A stretch of DNA of 64,000 nt from Kordiimonas laminariae (GCF_023008165.1 NZ_JAKQZA010000001.1:332796-396795), one strand, 5' to 3'; shown: positions 53,238 through 63,380, numbered from the stretch's first letter. Notes: a model not told the origin generated them from the sequence alone. Program-made: numbers and translations.

Positions 53238-53541
53238 GAGAATTCCCCGACCTAATCATTGATTGTATAGACATAGATAAAGGGGGAACGAACTTATAGT
53301 TCATCCAAACATAACCCCCTCTGCATGGAAAATAAGATTAGTTTAATAGTTTAGAGTCAAGAAAATAGTTTCTCCTATTGCGTGCTTTATTATTGTATAG
53401 ATTTTAAAAAAATCTTAAAACATTGAAAATACACCTATAATATGATCTTGGAGGTTTTCGAAAAAGAACATAAGTTTAAAAAAAAGAGCGTTAAGAAAAC
53501 GCCCTTAATTAACACCCATAAGTTTATCTACAGGTCATGAA
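53238..53541. other. Gap between lpoB start and mscS end
   Basis: A 304-bp AT-rich interval. It contains the lpoB promoter side (right of 53237) and the mscS terminator at 53478-53504. No reading frame or RNA structure beyond that was found. Confidence 0.5.
53478..53504 (-). terminator. Rho-independent terminator of the MscS gene
   Basis: On the minus strand GGGCGTT pairs with AACGCTC (one G:T pair) over a five-base loop, followed by eight T. It lies 37 bases past the mscS stop codon. Confidence 0.8.
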
Positions 53542-54372
53542 TCAGCTTTTTTCCATGTAAAGCGAGCGGCATGGGTATGGGATGCTGATACCTTCTTTAT
53601 CGAACGCTTCTTTCACTGCTTTAAGCAGCGCAAAGTTAAGCGGCCAGTAATCGCTGGCGTTACACCAAACACGCACAACAATATCCACGCTGCTTTCACC
53701 AAGGCCCACTACTGCAACAAGTGCTTCAGGGTCAGTCTTACAGCGGTCATCAGATGCCAACACGCCTTTGATTACGTCCATCGCTTTATCGATATCATCG
53801 CCGTAACCAATACCGTAAACCTGATCAAGGCGGCGGATATCATGGTGGTTAAAGTTGCGGATACTGCTGCCCCACACGCTGCCGTTCGGGATAACAATAC
53901 GTACATTATCGCCAGTATCCATCTCAGTAACAAAGAGAGTGATCGCTTTCACAACGCCAGAATGGCCTGCCACTTCAACAAACTGACCCACCTTGAACGG
54001 GCGGAAGATAAGAAGCATTACACCAGCAGCAACATTTGAAAGCGTGCCCTGCATCGCAAGACCAATGGCAAGACCGGCTGCACCAACAACGGCCACAAGG
54101 CTGGTTGTTTCAATGCCGAACTGGCCGAGAATAGCAATGAAGGTGATGATGATAATGGTATATTTCGCCAGGCTCGCAAGGAACTGGGAAACCGTTTCAT
54201 CCATCTTTTTGCTTTTGCCTAAAAGTTTCCGCAGGTGCTTCTCTGTGAAGCCTGCAATACGGAGACCAATAAATAAAATAAGGAGGGCGCCAAGAATGGC
54301 GAGGCCCATATCAATGCCCTTTGAAATCCACTCATCATAGAGCGCAGAGTCTGTTTTAAAAAAATCCATCAT
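53542..54372 (-). CDS. Small-conductance mechanosensitive channel (MscS family)
   Basis: A 276-residue inner-membrane channel: three transmembrane helices (about 18-40, 64-84, 90-120), with the pore helix Gly/Ala pattern GAAGLAIGLAMQGTLSNVAAGVML, a beta domain (FKVGQFVEVAGHSGVVKAI, IPNGSVWGSSIRNF) and a C-terminal alpha-beta part. It matches the minimal MscS, slightly shorter than E. coli MscS. It opens under membrane tension and releases osmolytes. Two adjacent ATG codons follow GAGGAA; either may start it. Confidence 0.93.
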   Translation of the reverse strand: MMDFFKTDSALYDEWISKGIDMGLAILGALLILFIGLRIAGFTEKHLRKLLGKSKKMDETVSQFLASLAKYTIIIITFIAILGQFGIETTSLVAVVGAAGLAIGLAMQGTLSNVAAGVMLLIFRPFKVGQFVEVAGHSGVVKAITLFVTEMDTGDNVRIVIPNGSVWGSSIRNFNHHDIRRLDQVYGIGYGDDIDKAMDVIKGVLASDDRCKTDPEALVAVVGLGESSVDIVVRVWCNASDYWPLNFALLKAVKEAFDKEGISIPYPCRSLYMEKS

Positions 54373-54459
54373 TTTTCCTCAATAACGGTGCACCTGAAAC
54401 CCTTGGTTACAATAGCGAATTTCAGGCGCAAAGGGAACAGGTGTCTTTAAACCTTTGAT

Positions 54460-56568
54460 CTATGCACTTTTAAGCATGATTTCTGGCGGATGCGTAACGT
54501 CATCCCCAAGCATGCCTTTCACTTGCTGCACATTATCAAGGAAGGAACTGATCAAAACCGTGAGCTTTTCTGCTGCGCCGCTCATATCCTCAGCAGCCTG
54601 CATCACGCTGTTAGCTTCTGCGCTGGTTTCAGAAGAACGGGAAACCACATTCAAAATTTCCCGGCTTACATCTTCTGTACTGCGAGCCGCAGTTTCTACA
54701 TTTGCTTGCACAGTGTGGGTGGATGCATCCTGCTGGGCTACCGCGCCAGAGATAGAAACCAGTGTCTGGTTCAGGGCTGTAATCCCTTCCACCGTTTCCT
54801 TATTGGCCTTTACCGCCTGCTCTGTTGCGGCGCGCATGTTTTCAATTTGGGTTGCGATTTCCCCGGTCGCGCCTGCTGTTTGACCTGCAAGACTTTTCAC
54901 CTCTGAGGCAACAACCGCAAACCCTTTACCCGCATCACCCGCACGCGCGGCTTCAATGGTAGCATTCAGCGCCAGAAGATTGGTTTGATCGGCAATATCA
55001 TCAATAAGGTTGAGGATTTCACCAATCTTGCCTGAGTTTTCTTCAAGCTTCCGAATAGCCTCGCTGCCCTCTTCTGTGCGATTTACTGTATTTGCGGATG
55101 TATCACTCGCTGATTTTACCTGCGCATTCATATCGCTGATAGCTTGGGAAACTTCATCGGTAACGCTGGAAACCACCCGCACGCTATCAGCCGTTTCTTC
55201 TGTGGTGTTTTGTACGTGACATGAGCTTTTTGTTGCATCTTCAGCAATTTCGGCCATGCGGCTTGCTGTAGCCTGAAGCGCTTCAACAGACCGCACAAGC
55301 ACAGTGCTCATGGCATTGCTATCGCGCCTGAAGTTTTCAATCAGACCATCAATTTTCTGTGCGGCTTCCATGCGGCGCACGGCCTCTGTAGCTTCACGTT
55401 CCTGCTGCCTGCGTTCCATTTCTGCCTGGCGGCGGATTTCTTCCTCGCGCCTGCGACCTTCCTCACGTTCGCGCTCGGCAGCTTTGGCTTTAATAATTTC
55501 CCCTGCTTTGATCGCTTCACGCATTTCATCCACAGCGCGTGCGAGAGCACCAATGGAATTGGTTTGGCTTACACACGGCACATCAGTATCAAGCGCGCCA
55601 CCCGCGATATCCTGCACACTCAGGCGTACACGCTCCATTGGGCGACTAATGGAAAAGCCCACGAAAATACTGAACAGCGCAGCAATGATTGTGGTGAGGG
55701 TGATGGCAATCACAATAAGCTGTTCGGCGCCATCTTGCACCCGGGTACGCTCAGCCTCTGCCTCACTTGCGGAAATTTCAAGATACTGTACCACACCGTC
55801 CAGCAGTTCCGGCACTGGTTCAAATAATGCCGCAAGGTCGGTGACAGTAGCCTCCCGATTAAGGGTGATATCTGCGAAATCTTTAAAGGTACCGTGATAA
55901 GTCTTCATCAGTTCCATCAAAGCACCGCGCTCGCCCTCTGGCACCGTAGAGGCTGGTAGTAATTCTTCGAACTCCGCAAGCCTCGTTGCATGACGGCCAA
56001 TATATTTATCGGCCTTCCGCATGATGAAATCTTTCTCATGGCGGCGCATCATCAGCATTTTTACCGTAAGAGCATCAGCACTGTAGGCTTTGAGCTGTGC
56101 TTCCGCATTGTGAACGGAAGAACGAAGTGCGCCTTCAAGCCCTTCGTTTTCCGTTAAACCAAGCTGTTGCATGGTTTTGACAAGCGCTTCAAAACGCCTG
56201 CCGTGGAAAGTTATAGCTTGCCGAATAAATTGGAGTTCCTGTTTGGTTTCAGCATCACCAATTTCACTCTGCAGGCTACTTTCCAGTGCCAGAGCCATCC
56301 GAAGTTCCGACTTATAAGCCGTTACAAATCCCATATCCCTGTTCAACAGGAAATCCTTCTCATGCTGACGCATTTTCAGAACCGCGAGGTTAAGCGTATT
56401 TGCTTCTCCGGTCATCCGCTCTAGCTTCAAAGCTACCTGATCGACCGCGTTTCGCTCACGGCTGGTAACAAAAACCGTTGCCGCAATGATAAGGAAACCC
56501 ACAGACGCCGTGAGAACAATTGCCCCAATTCTCCACCGCAGGGAGATATTAGAAAACTTGAATGCCAT
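54460..56568 (-). CDS. Methyl-accepting chemotaxis protein, HBM-type sensor (second copy)
   Basis: A 702-residue receptor with the same layout as the one at 47272: TM1 (about 12-32), a bimodular periplasmic domain with [10 protein letters not shown] at 66 and [11 protein letters not shown] at 174, TM2 (about 285-308), HAMP, a Glu/Arg linker and the signalling domain ([21 protein letters not shown] segment). The ends differ, so they are paralogues, not a recent copy. Convergent MCP and divergent binding-protein genes lie on either side, which makes joint sensing possible. Confidence 0.92.
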   Translation of the reverse strand: MAFKFSNISLRWRIGAIVLTASVGFLIIAATVFVTSRERNAVDQVALKLERMTGEANTLNLAVLKMRQHEKDFLLNRDMGFVTAYKSELRMALALESSLQSEIGDAETKQELQFIRQAITFHGRRFEALVKTMQQLGLTENEGLEGALRSSVHNAEAQLKAYSADALTVKMLMMRRHEKDFIMRKADKYIGRHATRLAEFEELLPASTVPEGERGALMELMKTYHGTFKDFADITLNREATVTDLAALFEPVPELLDGVVQYLEISASEAEAERTRVQDGAEQLIVIAITLTTIIAALFSIFVGFSISRPMERVRLSVQDIAGGALDTDVPCVSQTNSIGALARAVDEMREAIKAGEIIKAKAAEREREEGRRREEEIRRQAEMERRQQEREATEAVRRMEAAQKIDGLIENFRRDSNAMSTVLVRSVEALQATASRMAEIAEDATKSSCHVQNTTEETADSVRVVSSVTDEVSQAISDMNAQVKSASDTSANTVNRTEEGSEAIRKLEENSGKIGEILNLIDDIADQTNLLALNATIEAARAGDAGKGFAVVASEVKSLAGQTAGATGEIATQIENMRAATEQAVKANKETVEGITALNQTLVSISGAVAQQDASTHTVQANVETAARSTEDVSREILNVVSRSSETSAEANSVMQAAEDMSGAAEKLTVLISSFLDNVQQVKGMLGDDVTHPPEIMLKSA

Positions 56569-56772
56569 TTTGCCGACCCCAATCGTACACTTGATACCTT
56601 TGGATTAGCTATATGGACAATATGTTACAAATTTATTCACCTTTCCGTGGGTGAATTCATTAACAATTGTAATGGTATAGAAAAATTAACGGATATTGGT
56701 TTATGCTTATAACTAATAATACCACACGGGGATTTATTCCCCTAAACCGAGAATACTAGAGGCCACAAAGTG

Positions 56773-57537
56773 ATGCGTGCGAAAACAAATCTTGTGAGCA
56801 CCCTGCTTTCTACATTTTTCTTTGCTTCAATTTTTGAAGTAAATGCCGCCGACGATGATATTACCGTCGCCAGCATGGAAATTCCCTATGCCTACACAGA
56901 AACAGGCGACGGCGTTTATAACACCGTGTTTAAAAAGCTGACTGAAGGTTATAAAGGTGACGTAACAGTCTCCTTCATGCCGTCCGCCCGCTTCAACCGC
57001 TTGGTGACAAACCGGGAAGTGGACTGTGATTTTATCGGCACGGAAAAAATTGAACGCTGGGAAAAAGACGGCATCAGTCCTGACGAATTAGAGTTTATTG
57101 GCCCTATCAGGGAGCTGTTTGTAACAGTATATGTACCCACTGGCGGTAAAGTGCCCCATACTATTGAAGATCTGAAAACCATGCGCTTGGCATCGGATGT
57201 GAACCTTGTCCATACAGTGCGCCGATACGGATTAAAGGAATCATTTGCCCTTCAAAGCCAGGTACAAATGCTGAACCTTCTTTCTATTGCACGTATTGAA
57301 GCCCTTGTTGGATATGATTTTGACCTCGATACTCTAGCGCCACGCCTCGGTGTAACTGATAAAATCGTAAAGACAGATATCAAACTGGATAAGCTTGTAG
57401 ACGGCGTTGTGTGCTTCAAAAACGAAAAAACGGCACCGTTTCGGGCACACCTGCGTAACAAATTGAAAGAAATCACCGAAAACGGTTGGTTGGATGCTGA
57501 GTTTGAGAAATTTTTCGCAAGCCAAAGCCAACAATAA
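56773..57537 (+). CDS. Orphan solute-binding protein, family 3 type (paralogue 1)
   Basis: A 254-residue protein with a signal peptide (about 1-25). It has the two-lobe layout: ASMEIPYAYTETGDGVYNTV, then FMPSARFNRLVTNREVDCDF, GPIRELFVTVYVP, a crossover, then LLSIARIEALVGYDFDLDTLAP and a return (KTDIKLDKLVDGVVCFKNE). The Cys pair (DCDF, VCFK) may form a disulphide. It has no transport partners. It shares about two-thirds of residues with the next gene by eye in the second lobe. ATG 56773 follows GTG at 56770. Confidence 0.78.
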   Translation: MRAKTNLVSTLLSTFFFASIFEVNAADDDITVASMEIPYAYTETGDGVYNTVFKKLTEGYKGDVTVSFMPSARFNRLVTNREVDCDFIGTEKIERWEKDGISPDELEFIGPIRELFVTVYVPTGGKVPHTIEDLKTMRLASDVNLVHTVRRYGLKESFALQSQVQMLNLLSIARIEALVGYDFDLDTLAPRLGVTDKIVKTDIKLDKLVDGVVCFKNEKTAPFRAHLRNKLKEITENGWLDAEFEKFFASQSQQ

Positions 57538-57574
57538 CGACCGTTTATTACAAGAGTTTTAGAGTACCCAATTG

Positions 57575-57664
57575 ATGCGGGCGAAATACACCTTCATCAC
57601 AGTAATGCTATCAAAAACCTGTCTGAAAAATGAAAAGGCACAGATAGTATCCATCCAAGCCTAA
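57575..57664 (+). pseudogene. Possible fragment of a third binding-protein gene start
   Basis: A 29-codon frame in the 154-bp gap between the two paralogues begins ATGCGGGCGAAATAC, similar to ATGCGTGCGAAAAC at the start of the first gene, and encodes MRAKYTFITVMLS before the match fades. It may be the remnant of a third copy's signal peptide. The evidence is short and could be chance. Confidence 0.3.
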
Positions 57665-57691
57665 GGGGGGCGAGGGAAACAGGGGAAGTGA

Positions 57692-58468
57692 ATGAATTTT
57701 AGGAATAGCTTATTAGCACTTCTATTCTTAAGTTTATCAGGGGAAACAAGCGCAGACGATACATCTGCTACTATCAACATAGCCAGTCTTGAAATTCCAT
57801 ACGCCTATGAGGAAAACGGCGTTGGCGTTTATCATAAGGTGCTGGAAGAACTTACTAAAGGGTATGACGGTAACTATAATATCACCTTTTACCCTTCAGC
57901 ACGGCTTACACGGTTAATGATTAACCGTGATCTGGACTGCAACTATATTTCCACCGGAGCGCTTGATGCTTGGGAAAATAACGGCATTACTGCTGATGAA
58001 CTTGCCTTCGTTGGCCCTATCAGGGAGCTGTTTGTAACCGTTTATGTACCAGCCAGCAGCCCTGTTCCAATGAGTATCGAAGAACTACGTAATTTACGCC
58101 TAGCTTCTGATGTTAACCTGCTGCGCGTTATCCGGAAATATGGCCTGAAGGAAGATTTTTCCCTGCAAAGCCAGGTACAAATGCTGAACCTGTTATCCAT
58201 CGGCCGTATCGAAGCGCTAGTTGGGTTTGATTTTGATCTGGATACACTTGCCCCGCGCCTTGGTGTGAGCGATAAAATCACTAAAACTGATATAAAGCTG
58301 GATAAACTCGTAGACGGTATCATTTGTTTCAAAAATGAAAAAACAGCACCTTTTCTAGCTCACCTACAGTCACGCTTGAAAGAAATCACTGAAAGCGGTT
58401 GGCTGGATGCAGAGTTTGATAAATTTTTCAAAAGCCAGGGTGTTCATGCACAAAAAAAAGCACGCTGA
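57692..58468 (+). CDS. Orphan solute-binding protein, family 3 type (paralogue 2)
   Basis: A 258-residue paralogue of the preceding gene. Signal peptide about 1-22. Shared segments include ASLEIPYAYEENG, PIRELFVTVYVP, LASDVNL, KYGLKEDFSLQSQVQMLNLLS (segments of the second lobe) and LDKLVDGIICFKNEKTAPF. Cysteines at DCNY and ICFK are kept. AGGGGAAGTGA precedes the ATG. Its stop codon lies inside a terminator hairpin. Both binding proteins lie between chemoreceptor genes, so signalling rather than uptake is likely. Confidence 0.78.
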   Translation: MNFRNSLLALLFLSLSGETSADDTSATINIASLEIPYAYEENGVGVYHKVLEELTKGYDGNYNITFYPSARLTRLMINRDLDCNYISTGALDAWENNGITADELAFVGPIRELFVTVYVPASSPVPMSIEELRNLRLASDVNLLRVIRKYGLKEDFSLQSQVQMLNLLSIGRIEALVGFDFDLDTLAPRLGVSDKITKTDIKLDKLVDGIICFKNEKTAPFLAHLQSRLKEITESGWLDAEFDKFFKSQGVHAQKKAR

Positions 58469-58482
58469 ATTAGCGTGCTTTT
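58456..58482 (+). terminator. Terminator overlapping the stop of binding-protein paralogue 2
   Basis: AAAAGCACGCT pairs with AGCGTGCTTTT over loop GAATT. The stop codon TGA is partly in the stem, and a T-rich end follows. It can also serve the converging MCP gene. Confidence 0.85.
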
Positions 58483-58506
58483 CTAATCGTTTAGAAATGT
58501 AACCCT

Positions 58507-59871
58507 TTAACCGTGAAGCCGCTGTAAGAAACGGTTTACTGATTGTTCAAGCACACTTGTTTGCTCAGTAAGGCCACCGGAACTTTCATTCACCACTTTT
58601 GCAGCGCCGGAACTACGCTCAGCCATTTCCTGTACACGCCCTACATTGTGGCTCAGGTTAGCAGTGCCCTGACTTGCGTTTTGAACACTGCGGCTAATCT
58701 CACCCGTAGAGGCTTCCTGTTCCACAACCGCTGCAGCAATCATGCCTGAAATCTCGCTCACCTGATCAATGGTTTTATGGATAGTTTTCACTGCATCCAC
58801 TGTCTGGTGCGTAGCTGACTGCATCGCACTTACTTGCTCTTCAATTTCCTGCGTTGCACTTGCCGTTTGGTTCGCAAGGTTTTTCACCTCGGATGCCACA
58901 ACCGCAAAACCTTTACCTGCCTCACCGGCACGCGCTGCCTCAATCGTCGCGTTAAGTGCCAGCAGGTTGGTTTGCTCGGCAATATCGTTAATAAGGTGCA
59001 CCACCTCTGAAATACGGTCAGAAGCAGCTGTAAGAGACGTAACTCGACCCTCGGCGTCCTTCGCCACATTCATTGCGTTAGTGGTAATAGTATTCGCCTG
59101 CTCTACCTGCGTCCGGATTTCACCAATGGCACCTGTCAGGCCTTCAGTTGCCTCTGCAACGGAAACCATATCCTGTCCAGTCGCATTGGTTGCGCCTGCC
59201 GCAGAATTCACTTCCACGCCAGTTTGCTCGATCGCATCTGTCATAGTATCAGCCGCCATCTGCAGTTCAGCAACTGAACTTGAAAGAGACTGAATAACAC
59301 CAGATACTTCACTTTCGAAACTATCAGCCATTTCCGATTGCATACGGGCGCGCTCATCCTGCATCTGTTGCTGACGCTGGATTTCTTCCTCACGCTGACG
59401 GCTTTCTTCCTCTATACGGCGACGTTCCTGTTCGCGCTCTTCATTTTCTCGCGCAAGTCGGGATTCTTCAGCCTCTTCACGTAATTTTTCAGTTTCCAGC
59501 GCACCTTCACGGAGATGTTCCGCAGCGCGTGCCATTGCCGCGATACCATCTCTATGATTCAGGTCAGAAACGGCCGTTTCATAACTACCATTAGAAAGAA
59601 TTTCGAGCTCTTGCTGCAAGCGCCGAAGAGGTTTCATCACACTGTTAGTGATAGACCATGACAAAAACAGGATAAGTGCCATGAAAACAGCGGTCCAAAC
59701 ATAGACCATAAACTCATCATCTTCGAACTGGGCATCGCTCACAGTACCGCTGCGCAATTCTTCGATAAGCGTATTAAACTCAAAAACAATAAACAGCATG
59801 CCCAGAAAGGCTAGGCCAGTTAATGTCCAGATACGTACATTAACTTTAAAGTTACGCAAGAAGTTGGTCAC
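58507..59871 (-). CDS. Methyl-accepting chemotaxis protein lacking a large sensor domain
   Basis: A 454-residue receptor. Two transmembrane helices (about 12-29 and 50-70) enclose a loop of only about 20 residues, so there is no classical periplasmic ligand domain. A HAMP-like part, a long Glu/Arg coiled coil ([13 protein letters not shown] region) and the full signalling hairpin with methylation-site helices follow. The start is GTG (59871). Such receptors sense energy, membrane state or a partner protein. It converges with the two binding-protein genes. Confidence 0.88.
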   Translation of the reverse strand: MTNFLRNFKVNVRIWTLTGLAFLGMLFIVFEFNTLIEELRSGTVSDAQFEDDEFMVYVWTAVFMALILFLSWSITNSVMKPLRRLQQELEILSNGSYETAVSDLNHRDGIAAMARAAEHLREGALETEKLREEAEESRLARENEEREQERRRIEEESRQREEEIQRQQQMQDERARMQSEMADSFESEVSGVIQSLSSSVAELQMAADTMTDAIEQTGVEVNSAAGATNATGQDMVSVAEATEGLTGAIGEIRTQVEQANTITTNAMNVAKDAEGRVTSLTAASDRISEVVHLINDIAEQTNLLALNATIEAARAGEAGKGFAVVASEVKNLANQTASATQEIEEQVSAMQSATHQTVDAVKTIHKTIDQVSEISGMIAAAVVEQEASTGEISRSVQNASQGTANLSHNVGRVQEMAERSSGAAKVVNESSGGLTEQTSVLEQSVNRFLQRLHG

Positions 59872-60075
59872 TCAATAATCCCCTTGACCCAAAACAATCA
59901 TTCTGCCCCCGCGCAATTGTTACCATAAGGTGCCTCAATTGCATCACAAAAAATGGCTCTAAATCCTTAAGGAATCCCTACCCCTTGTAAAATCATGATT
60001 AATTCTTACATATTTTTTTATAGGCCCCGTAAGAGGGCATGAACGACACACATTGCGAGGATATAGGAGGAACGA

Positions 60076-60303
60076 ATGCGCCTTTTGTTGGCGATCATTT
60101 TCCCGCCGTTAGTTTTCTTTACAATCTGGCGGCCCATTCAAGGAATTTTCTGTGCACTTTTATGGCTAACCGTTATCGGGTGGCCGGTAGCAGCTATTTG
60201 GGCAGTATATTCCCTTAGCCAATACAGAAATGATGAGTTGCGTCGTGAAATGGATTATGACAGAGCTCGTTATGGACGCTATGATAGATATAGTCGTTAC
60301 TAA
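60076..60303 (+). CDS. YqaE/Pmp3 family small membrane protein
   Basis: A 75-residue protein with two helices in the first 50 residues (LLLAIIFPPLVFF and LLWLTVIGWPVAAIWAVYS) matching Pmp3/YqaE, followed by a polar Tyr/Arg/Asp tail (RYGRYDRYSRY) that is longer than in typical members. Pmp3 proteins are induced by membrane or salt stress. AGGAGG lies at good distance before the ATG. It is co-transcribed with the GlsB-type gene. Confidence 0.8.
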   Translation: MRLLLAIIFPPLVFFTIWRPIQGIFCALLWLTVIGWPVAAIWAVYSLSQYRNDELRREMDYDRARYGRYDRYSRY

Positions 60304-60315
60304 GGGGAGCAAATA

Positions 60316-60567
60316 ATGATCTATTCAATTCTTATTGGTGCACTTGTTGGTTTTATCGCGGGTAAAATCCTGCGCGGCGAAGGCATGGGGGCCTTCTGGA
60401 ACATTCTAATTGGTATTGCAGGTGGTATTCTCGGCAAATTCCTGTTCGGAGTTATCGGTTTCCATGTAAACGGTCTGATAGCTGACATTATTGCAGGCAC
60501 AGCGGGTGCCGTTCTTCTCATGCTTATGTTTGATATTGGCGTAAAGAAACGCCGTAGCAGAGACTAG
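60316..60567 (+). CDS. GlsB/YeaQ/YmgE family stress-response membrane protein
   Basis: An 83-residue protein with three hydrophobic helices (about 2-20, 27-45, 54-72) and Gly-rich spacing (LIGALVGFIAGKILRGEGMG, IGIAGGILGKFLFG), matching the transglycosylase-associated family. It ends in a basic tail KKRRSRD. Its role is in general stress response; the biochemical function is unclear. Its start follows GGGGAG, 12 bp after the YqaE-like gene. Confidence 0.88.
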   Translation: MIYSILIGALVGFIAGKILRGEGMGAFWNILIGIAGGILGKFLFGVIGFHVNGLIADIIAGTAGAVLLMLMFDIGVKKRRSRD

Positions 60568-60578
60568 AACTACCAACT

Positions 60579-61706
60579 CTAATCAAGCAAGCGGGCCGGA
60601 CGGTAAGGTTCGGCCTTCACACCATGTTTTCTAAGATGCTCCGGCACAGCATTACCCATTGCCAGATTAGCTGCAAGCTCTGACCATGCTGGGGATGTTT
60701 GAATACCGTATCCACCCTGCCCAACATTCCAGAAGAAATTTGGCTGGTTTTCATCATATCCGATAACGGGCGCTTTATCTTTTGCAAAAGTTCTAAGGCC
60801 AGCCCATTTCGCTTCAATCTTCTCAACCGTACTGCCCGTTGCATTCTGAAAATGCTCTACAGCCATCGCAATATCTTCAAGTTCTGGCTGTGCATCACAT
60901 GCAGGACTTAGTGTTTCATCCGCCGGAGACACAAGATAACCTGCACCTTCAGGTTTGAAATAGAAGCTTTCCTCCACATCAATCACAACCGGGCTATTTT
61001 TCTCAAACGGTAACCCTTCCGGGCTTGGTATTGTTACAATAGTACGGCGCTGTGGTTTAAGCTTAAGTGGCTGAACCTGCGCTTTTATAGCAACGTCATC
61101 TGCCCAGGCACCCGATGCGTTAATAAGTGTTCTAGTTGTTATTTGCCCTTTTCGGGTTTTTACCAACCAGTGATCCGCTTTAAATTCAGCACTTTCAAAG
61201 CCATCTTCCAGACGGACTGCTAAACCCATTTTTTTCGCCGCTCGTAAATACCCCTGATGAAGGGCCGCAACATCAAGGTTACCACAATCCGGATCATTCA
61301 CTCCGGCGACAAATTGGGTTCTATCAAGGTGAGGCGCTCGCTCCAGAACCTCATCTACCGTTAATTCACGCACGCCAGGCAGTTCGCTCATTTCGTCTAA
61401 GAGACTTTCTGCCGCACTGCGCTGATGATCTTTCATTACATGAATCGCCCCCATTTGGCTAAGGATCGGAATTTCAGATACTTCAGCGGGAGGAGATAGT
61501 AAAAATGCTTTAGAGGCCGTTGTTAGTGGTTGAAGCAGTGGCCCACCATATGTTTCAGCATAAAATGCTGCGGATCTACCTGTTGTGTGATAGCCGGCTT
61601 GTGCTTCCATATCCAGAAGCATAACCTTTGCATGTGGTGCGAGGAAATAAGCGATACCTGCTCCCGCAATCCCACCACCAATAACTAAAAATTCAGTATC
61701 CAACAT
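60579..61706 (-). CDS. FAD-dependent amine/amino-acid oxidoreductase (DAO family, DauA-like)
   Basis: A 375-residue flavoprotein. The FAD dinucleotide motif is VIGGGIAGAGIAYFLA at the N-terminus; C-terminal AGLRTFAKDKAPVIGYDE and WNVGQGGYGIQTSPA match D-arginine-dehydrogenase-like members of the DAO family that oxidise D-amino acids and pass electrons to an acceptor other than oxygen. The exact substrate is not certain. Divergent from hisN. The gene is single. Confidence 0.82.
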   Translation of the reverse strand: MLDTEFLVIGGGIAGAGIAYFLAPHAKVMLLDMEAQAGYHTTGRSAAFYAETYGGPLLQPLTTASKAFLLSPPAEVSEIPILSQMGAIHVMKDHQRSAAESLLDEMSELPGVRELTVDEVLERAPHLDRTQFVAGVNDPDCGNLDVAALHQGYLRAAKKMGLAVRLEDGFESAEFKADHWLVKTRKGQITTRTLINASGAWADDVAIKAQVQPLKLKPQRRTIVTIPSPEGLPFEKNSPVVIDVEESFYFKPEGAGYLVSPADETLSPACDAQPELEDIAMAVEHFQNATGSTVEKIEAKWAGLRTFAKDKAPVIGYDENQPNFFWNVGQGGYGIQTSPAWSELAANLAMGNAVPEHLRKHGVKAEPYRPARLLD

Positions 61707-61800
61707 AACAGTACCCGTTGCTTTTACTGGGTCATATGTGGTCTAAAGTCGGCAGTTTGGCAAGCATCCATCACATTGTTTCATGAAAAAGGGGCTGATC

Positions 61801-62616
61801 ATGAGCTATATCCAACCATCTACTCTTCCTGAAAGTTTAAGTGGTGTTTCAGTGGAAACACTAAAAAGCTTTGCCTGTGAGCTTGCTGATGCAGCAGCCG
61901 AAGTGACACTTAAGTACTTCAGGCAGAAAGTGGATATTGATAATAAACTGGGTGATAGCGGTTTTGACCCCGTAACCGAAGCGGATCAAGGAGCCGAACG
62001 AGCTATCAGAGCCCTGATTGATGAACGCTTTCCTGATCACAGTATTCACGGGGAAGAATACGGCATAAAGAAAACAGACAGCCCATTTGAATGGGTGCTT
62101 GATCCCGTAGACGGTACACGTGCTTTTATTTCAGGCTTACCAACATGGGGAACTCTTATTGCCCTGAAACACGAAGGCGTACCTGTGATTGGTGTTTTGG
62201 ATCAGCCTTACATCAAAGAACGCTATCTTGGGTGGACAGAAGGAGCAACTCTAAATGGAGAGGCTATCTCAACACGGTCATGTGCCTCGTTATCAGATGC
62301 AACTATTTCTACAACCGACCCTGATCTATTCAAAGACAACGAACGTACATGCTTTAACGCGATTTTGAACCAGAGCAAACTGATAAGGTATGGCATGGAT
62401 TGCTACGCTTATGGTATTGTCGCGGCGGGGTTTATGGATCTCGTTATAGAAAGTGGCTTGAAACCTTACGACATGATGGCACTGATTCCGATTGTACGCG
62501 GAGCCGGAGGCAGCGCAACAAATTGGCAAGGTCAAGCTCCCGGAGATTGCGGAAAATTACTTGTAGTGGGTGACAAAGGTCTCCTTAAAGACGCACTACA
62601 CACCATAAATGAGTAA
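61801..62616 (+). CDS. hisN: Histidinol-phosphatase, inositol-monophosphatase family
   Basis: A 271-residue protein of the FIG superfamily. Metal-binding motifs are HGEEYG, LDPVDGTRAF and LKPYDMMAL. FISGLPTWGTLIAL and the following ATISTTDPDLF point to HisN, which removes phosphate from L-histidinol phosphate in histidine synthesis, rather than to a suhB-like inositol phosphatase. ATG 61801 has GGGG upstream; an ATG six codons earlier is possible. No other his genes are near. Confidence 0.85.
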   Translation: MSYIQPSTLPESLSGVSVETLKSFACELADAAAEVTLKYFRQKVDIDNKLGDSGFDPVTEADQGAERAIRALIDERFPDHSIHGEEYGIKKTDSPFEWVLDPVDGTRAFISGLPTWGTLIALKHEGVPVIGVLDQPYIKERYLGWTEGATLNGEAISTRSCASLSDATISTTDPDLFKDNERTCFNAILNQSKLIRYGMDCYAYGIVAAGFMDLVIESGLKPYDMMALIPIVRGAGGSATNWQGQAPGDCGKLLVVGDKGLLKDALHTINE

Positions 62617-62736
62617 AATTTCCTAGCTAAAAGCGACAAAGTGAAACATTTCATAAGATTGTTTTGGCAAAACAAACCTCAAGGACTATATATTCAACAG
62701 ATATTGAAACCGCAGTAAACCTAAGGAGGGGTAGCC

Positions 62737-63357
62737 ATGGGAAGACCTGCAAAATTTAACAGAGATGATGCAATAGCAATTGCGCTCGACGCTTTCTGGG
62801 AACAGGGGTATGAACCTACGTCCGTAAGCGAGCTCTCTTCGCGTATGTCCATCACTCGCTCCAGTTTCTATAATAGCTTCGTTTCGCGTGAAGCACTGTT
62901 CAGTGAAGTTCTTGCTTTGTACGGCAAACAATCTTGTGATCGTTTCATGAACGACCTTAAGGAAGGCGATCCCATTTTGCCCGCCTTCAGAAAAGTTTTA
63001 GAAAACTTGATTGATGCAAGAATGGATGATGAGGACGCCAAAGGCTGTCTTGTCACAAACGGCATGGCCAACAATGAAAAAAGTTGTGAAGTAGCACATG
63101 TTTTCCGGGATATTATGGGCACCCGTGTTGACCGCTATACGGAACTTCTTGAACACGCCATAGATAGCGGAGAACTAGCCGGATTAGATAACCCACGCAC
63201 CACTGCAGCAACTTTTGTATCCCAGATGGTCGGCATCAATATGATGAGTAAGGTAATCCGTGATCGCCAACAACTGTATGCTATGGCAGAGACGATTTTA
63301 AGAGGCTTGGGTCTTGCCGAAGTACCAGCAAGCATCAACGCGCAAAACGTTGCCTGA
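62737..63357 (+). CDS. TetR/AcrR family transcriptional regulator
   Basis: A 206-residue protein. The N-terminal helix-turn-helix is clear (IALDAFWEQGYEPTSVSELSSRMSITRSSFYNSF region, residues about 15-50). The rest is the helical ligand-binding and dimer domain, with Met/Asp-rich helices. TAAGGAGG lies eight bases before the ATG, the strongest ribosome site seen here. No divergent target is next to it; the opposite hydrolase gene converges. The ligand is unknown. Confidence 0.92.
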   Translation: MGRPAKFNRDDAIAIALDAFWEQGYEPTSVSELSSRMSITRSSFYNSFVSREALFSEVLALYGKQSCDRFMNDLKEGDPILPAFRKVLENLIDARMDDEDAKGCLVTNGMANNEKSCEVAHVFRDIMGTRVDRYTELLEHAIDSGELAGLDNPRTTAATFVSQMVGINMMSKVIRDRQQLYAMAETILRGLGLAEVPASINAQNVA

Positions 63358-63380
63358 CACTCAATCTAGATTCTAAATAA

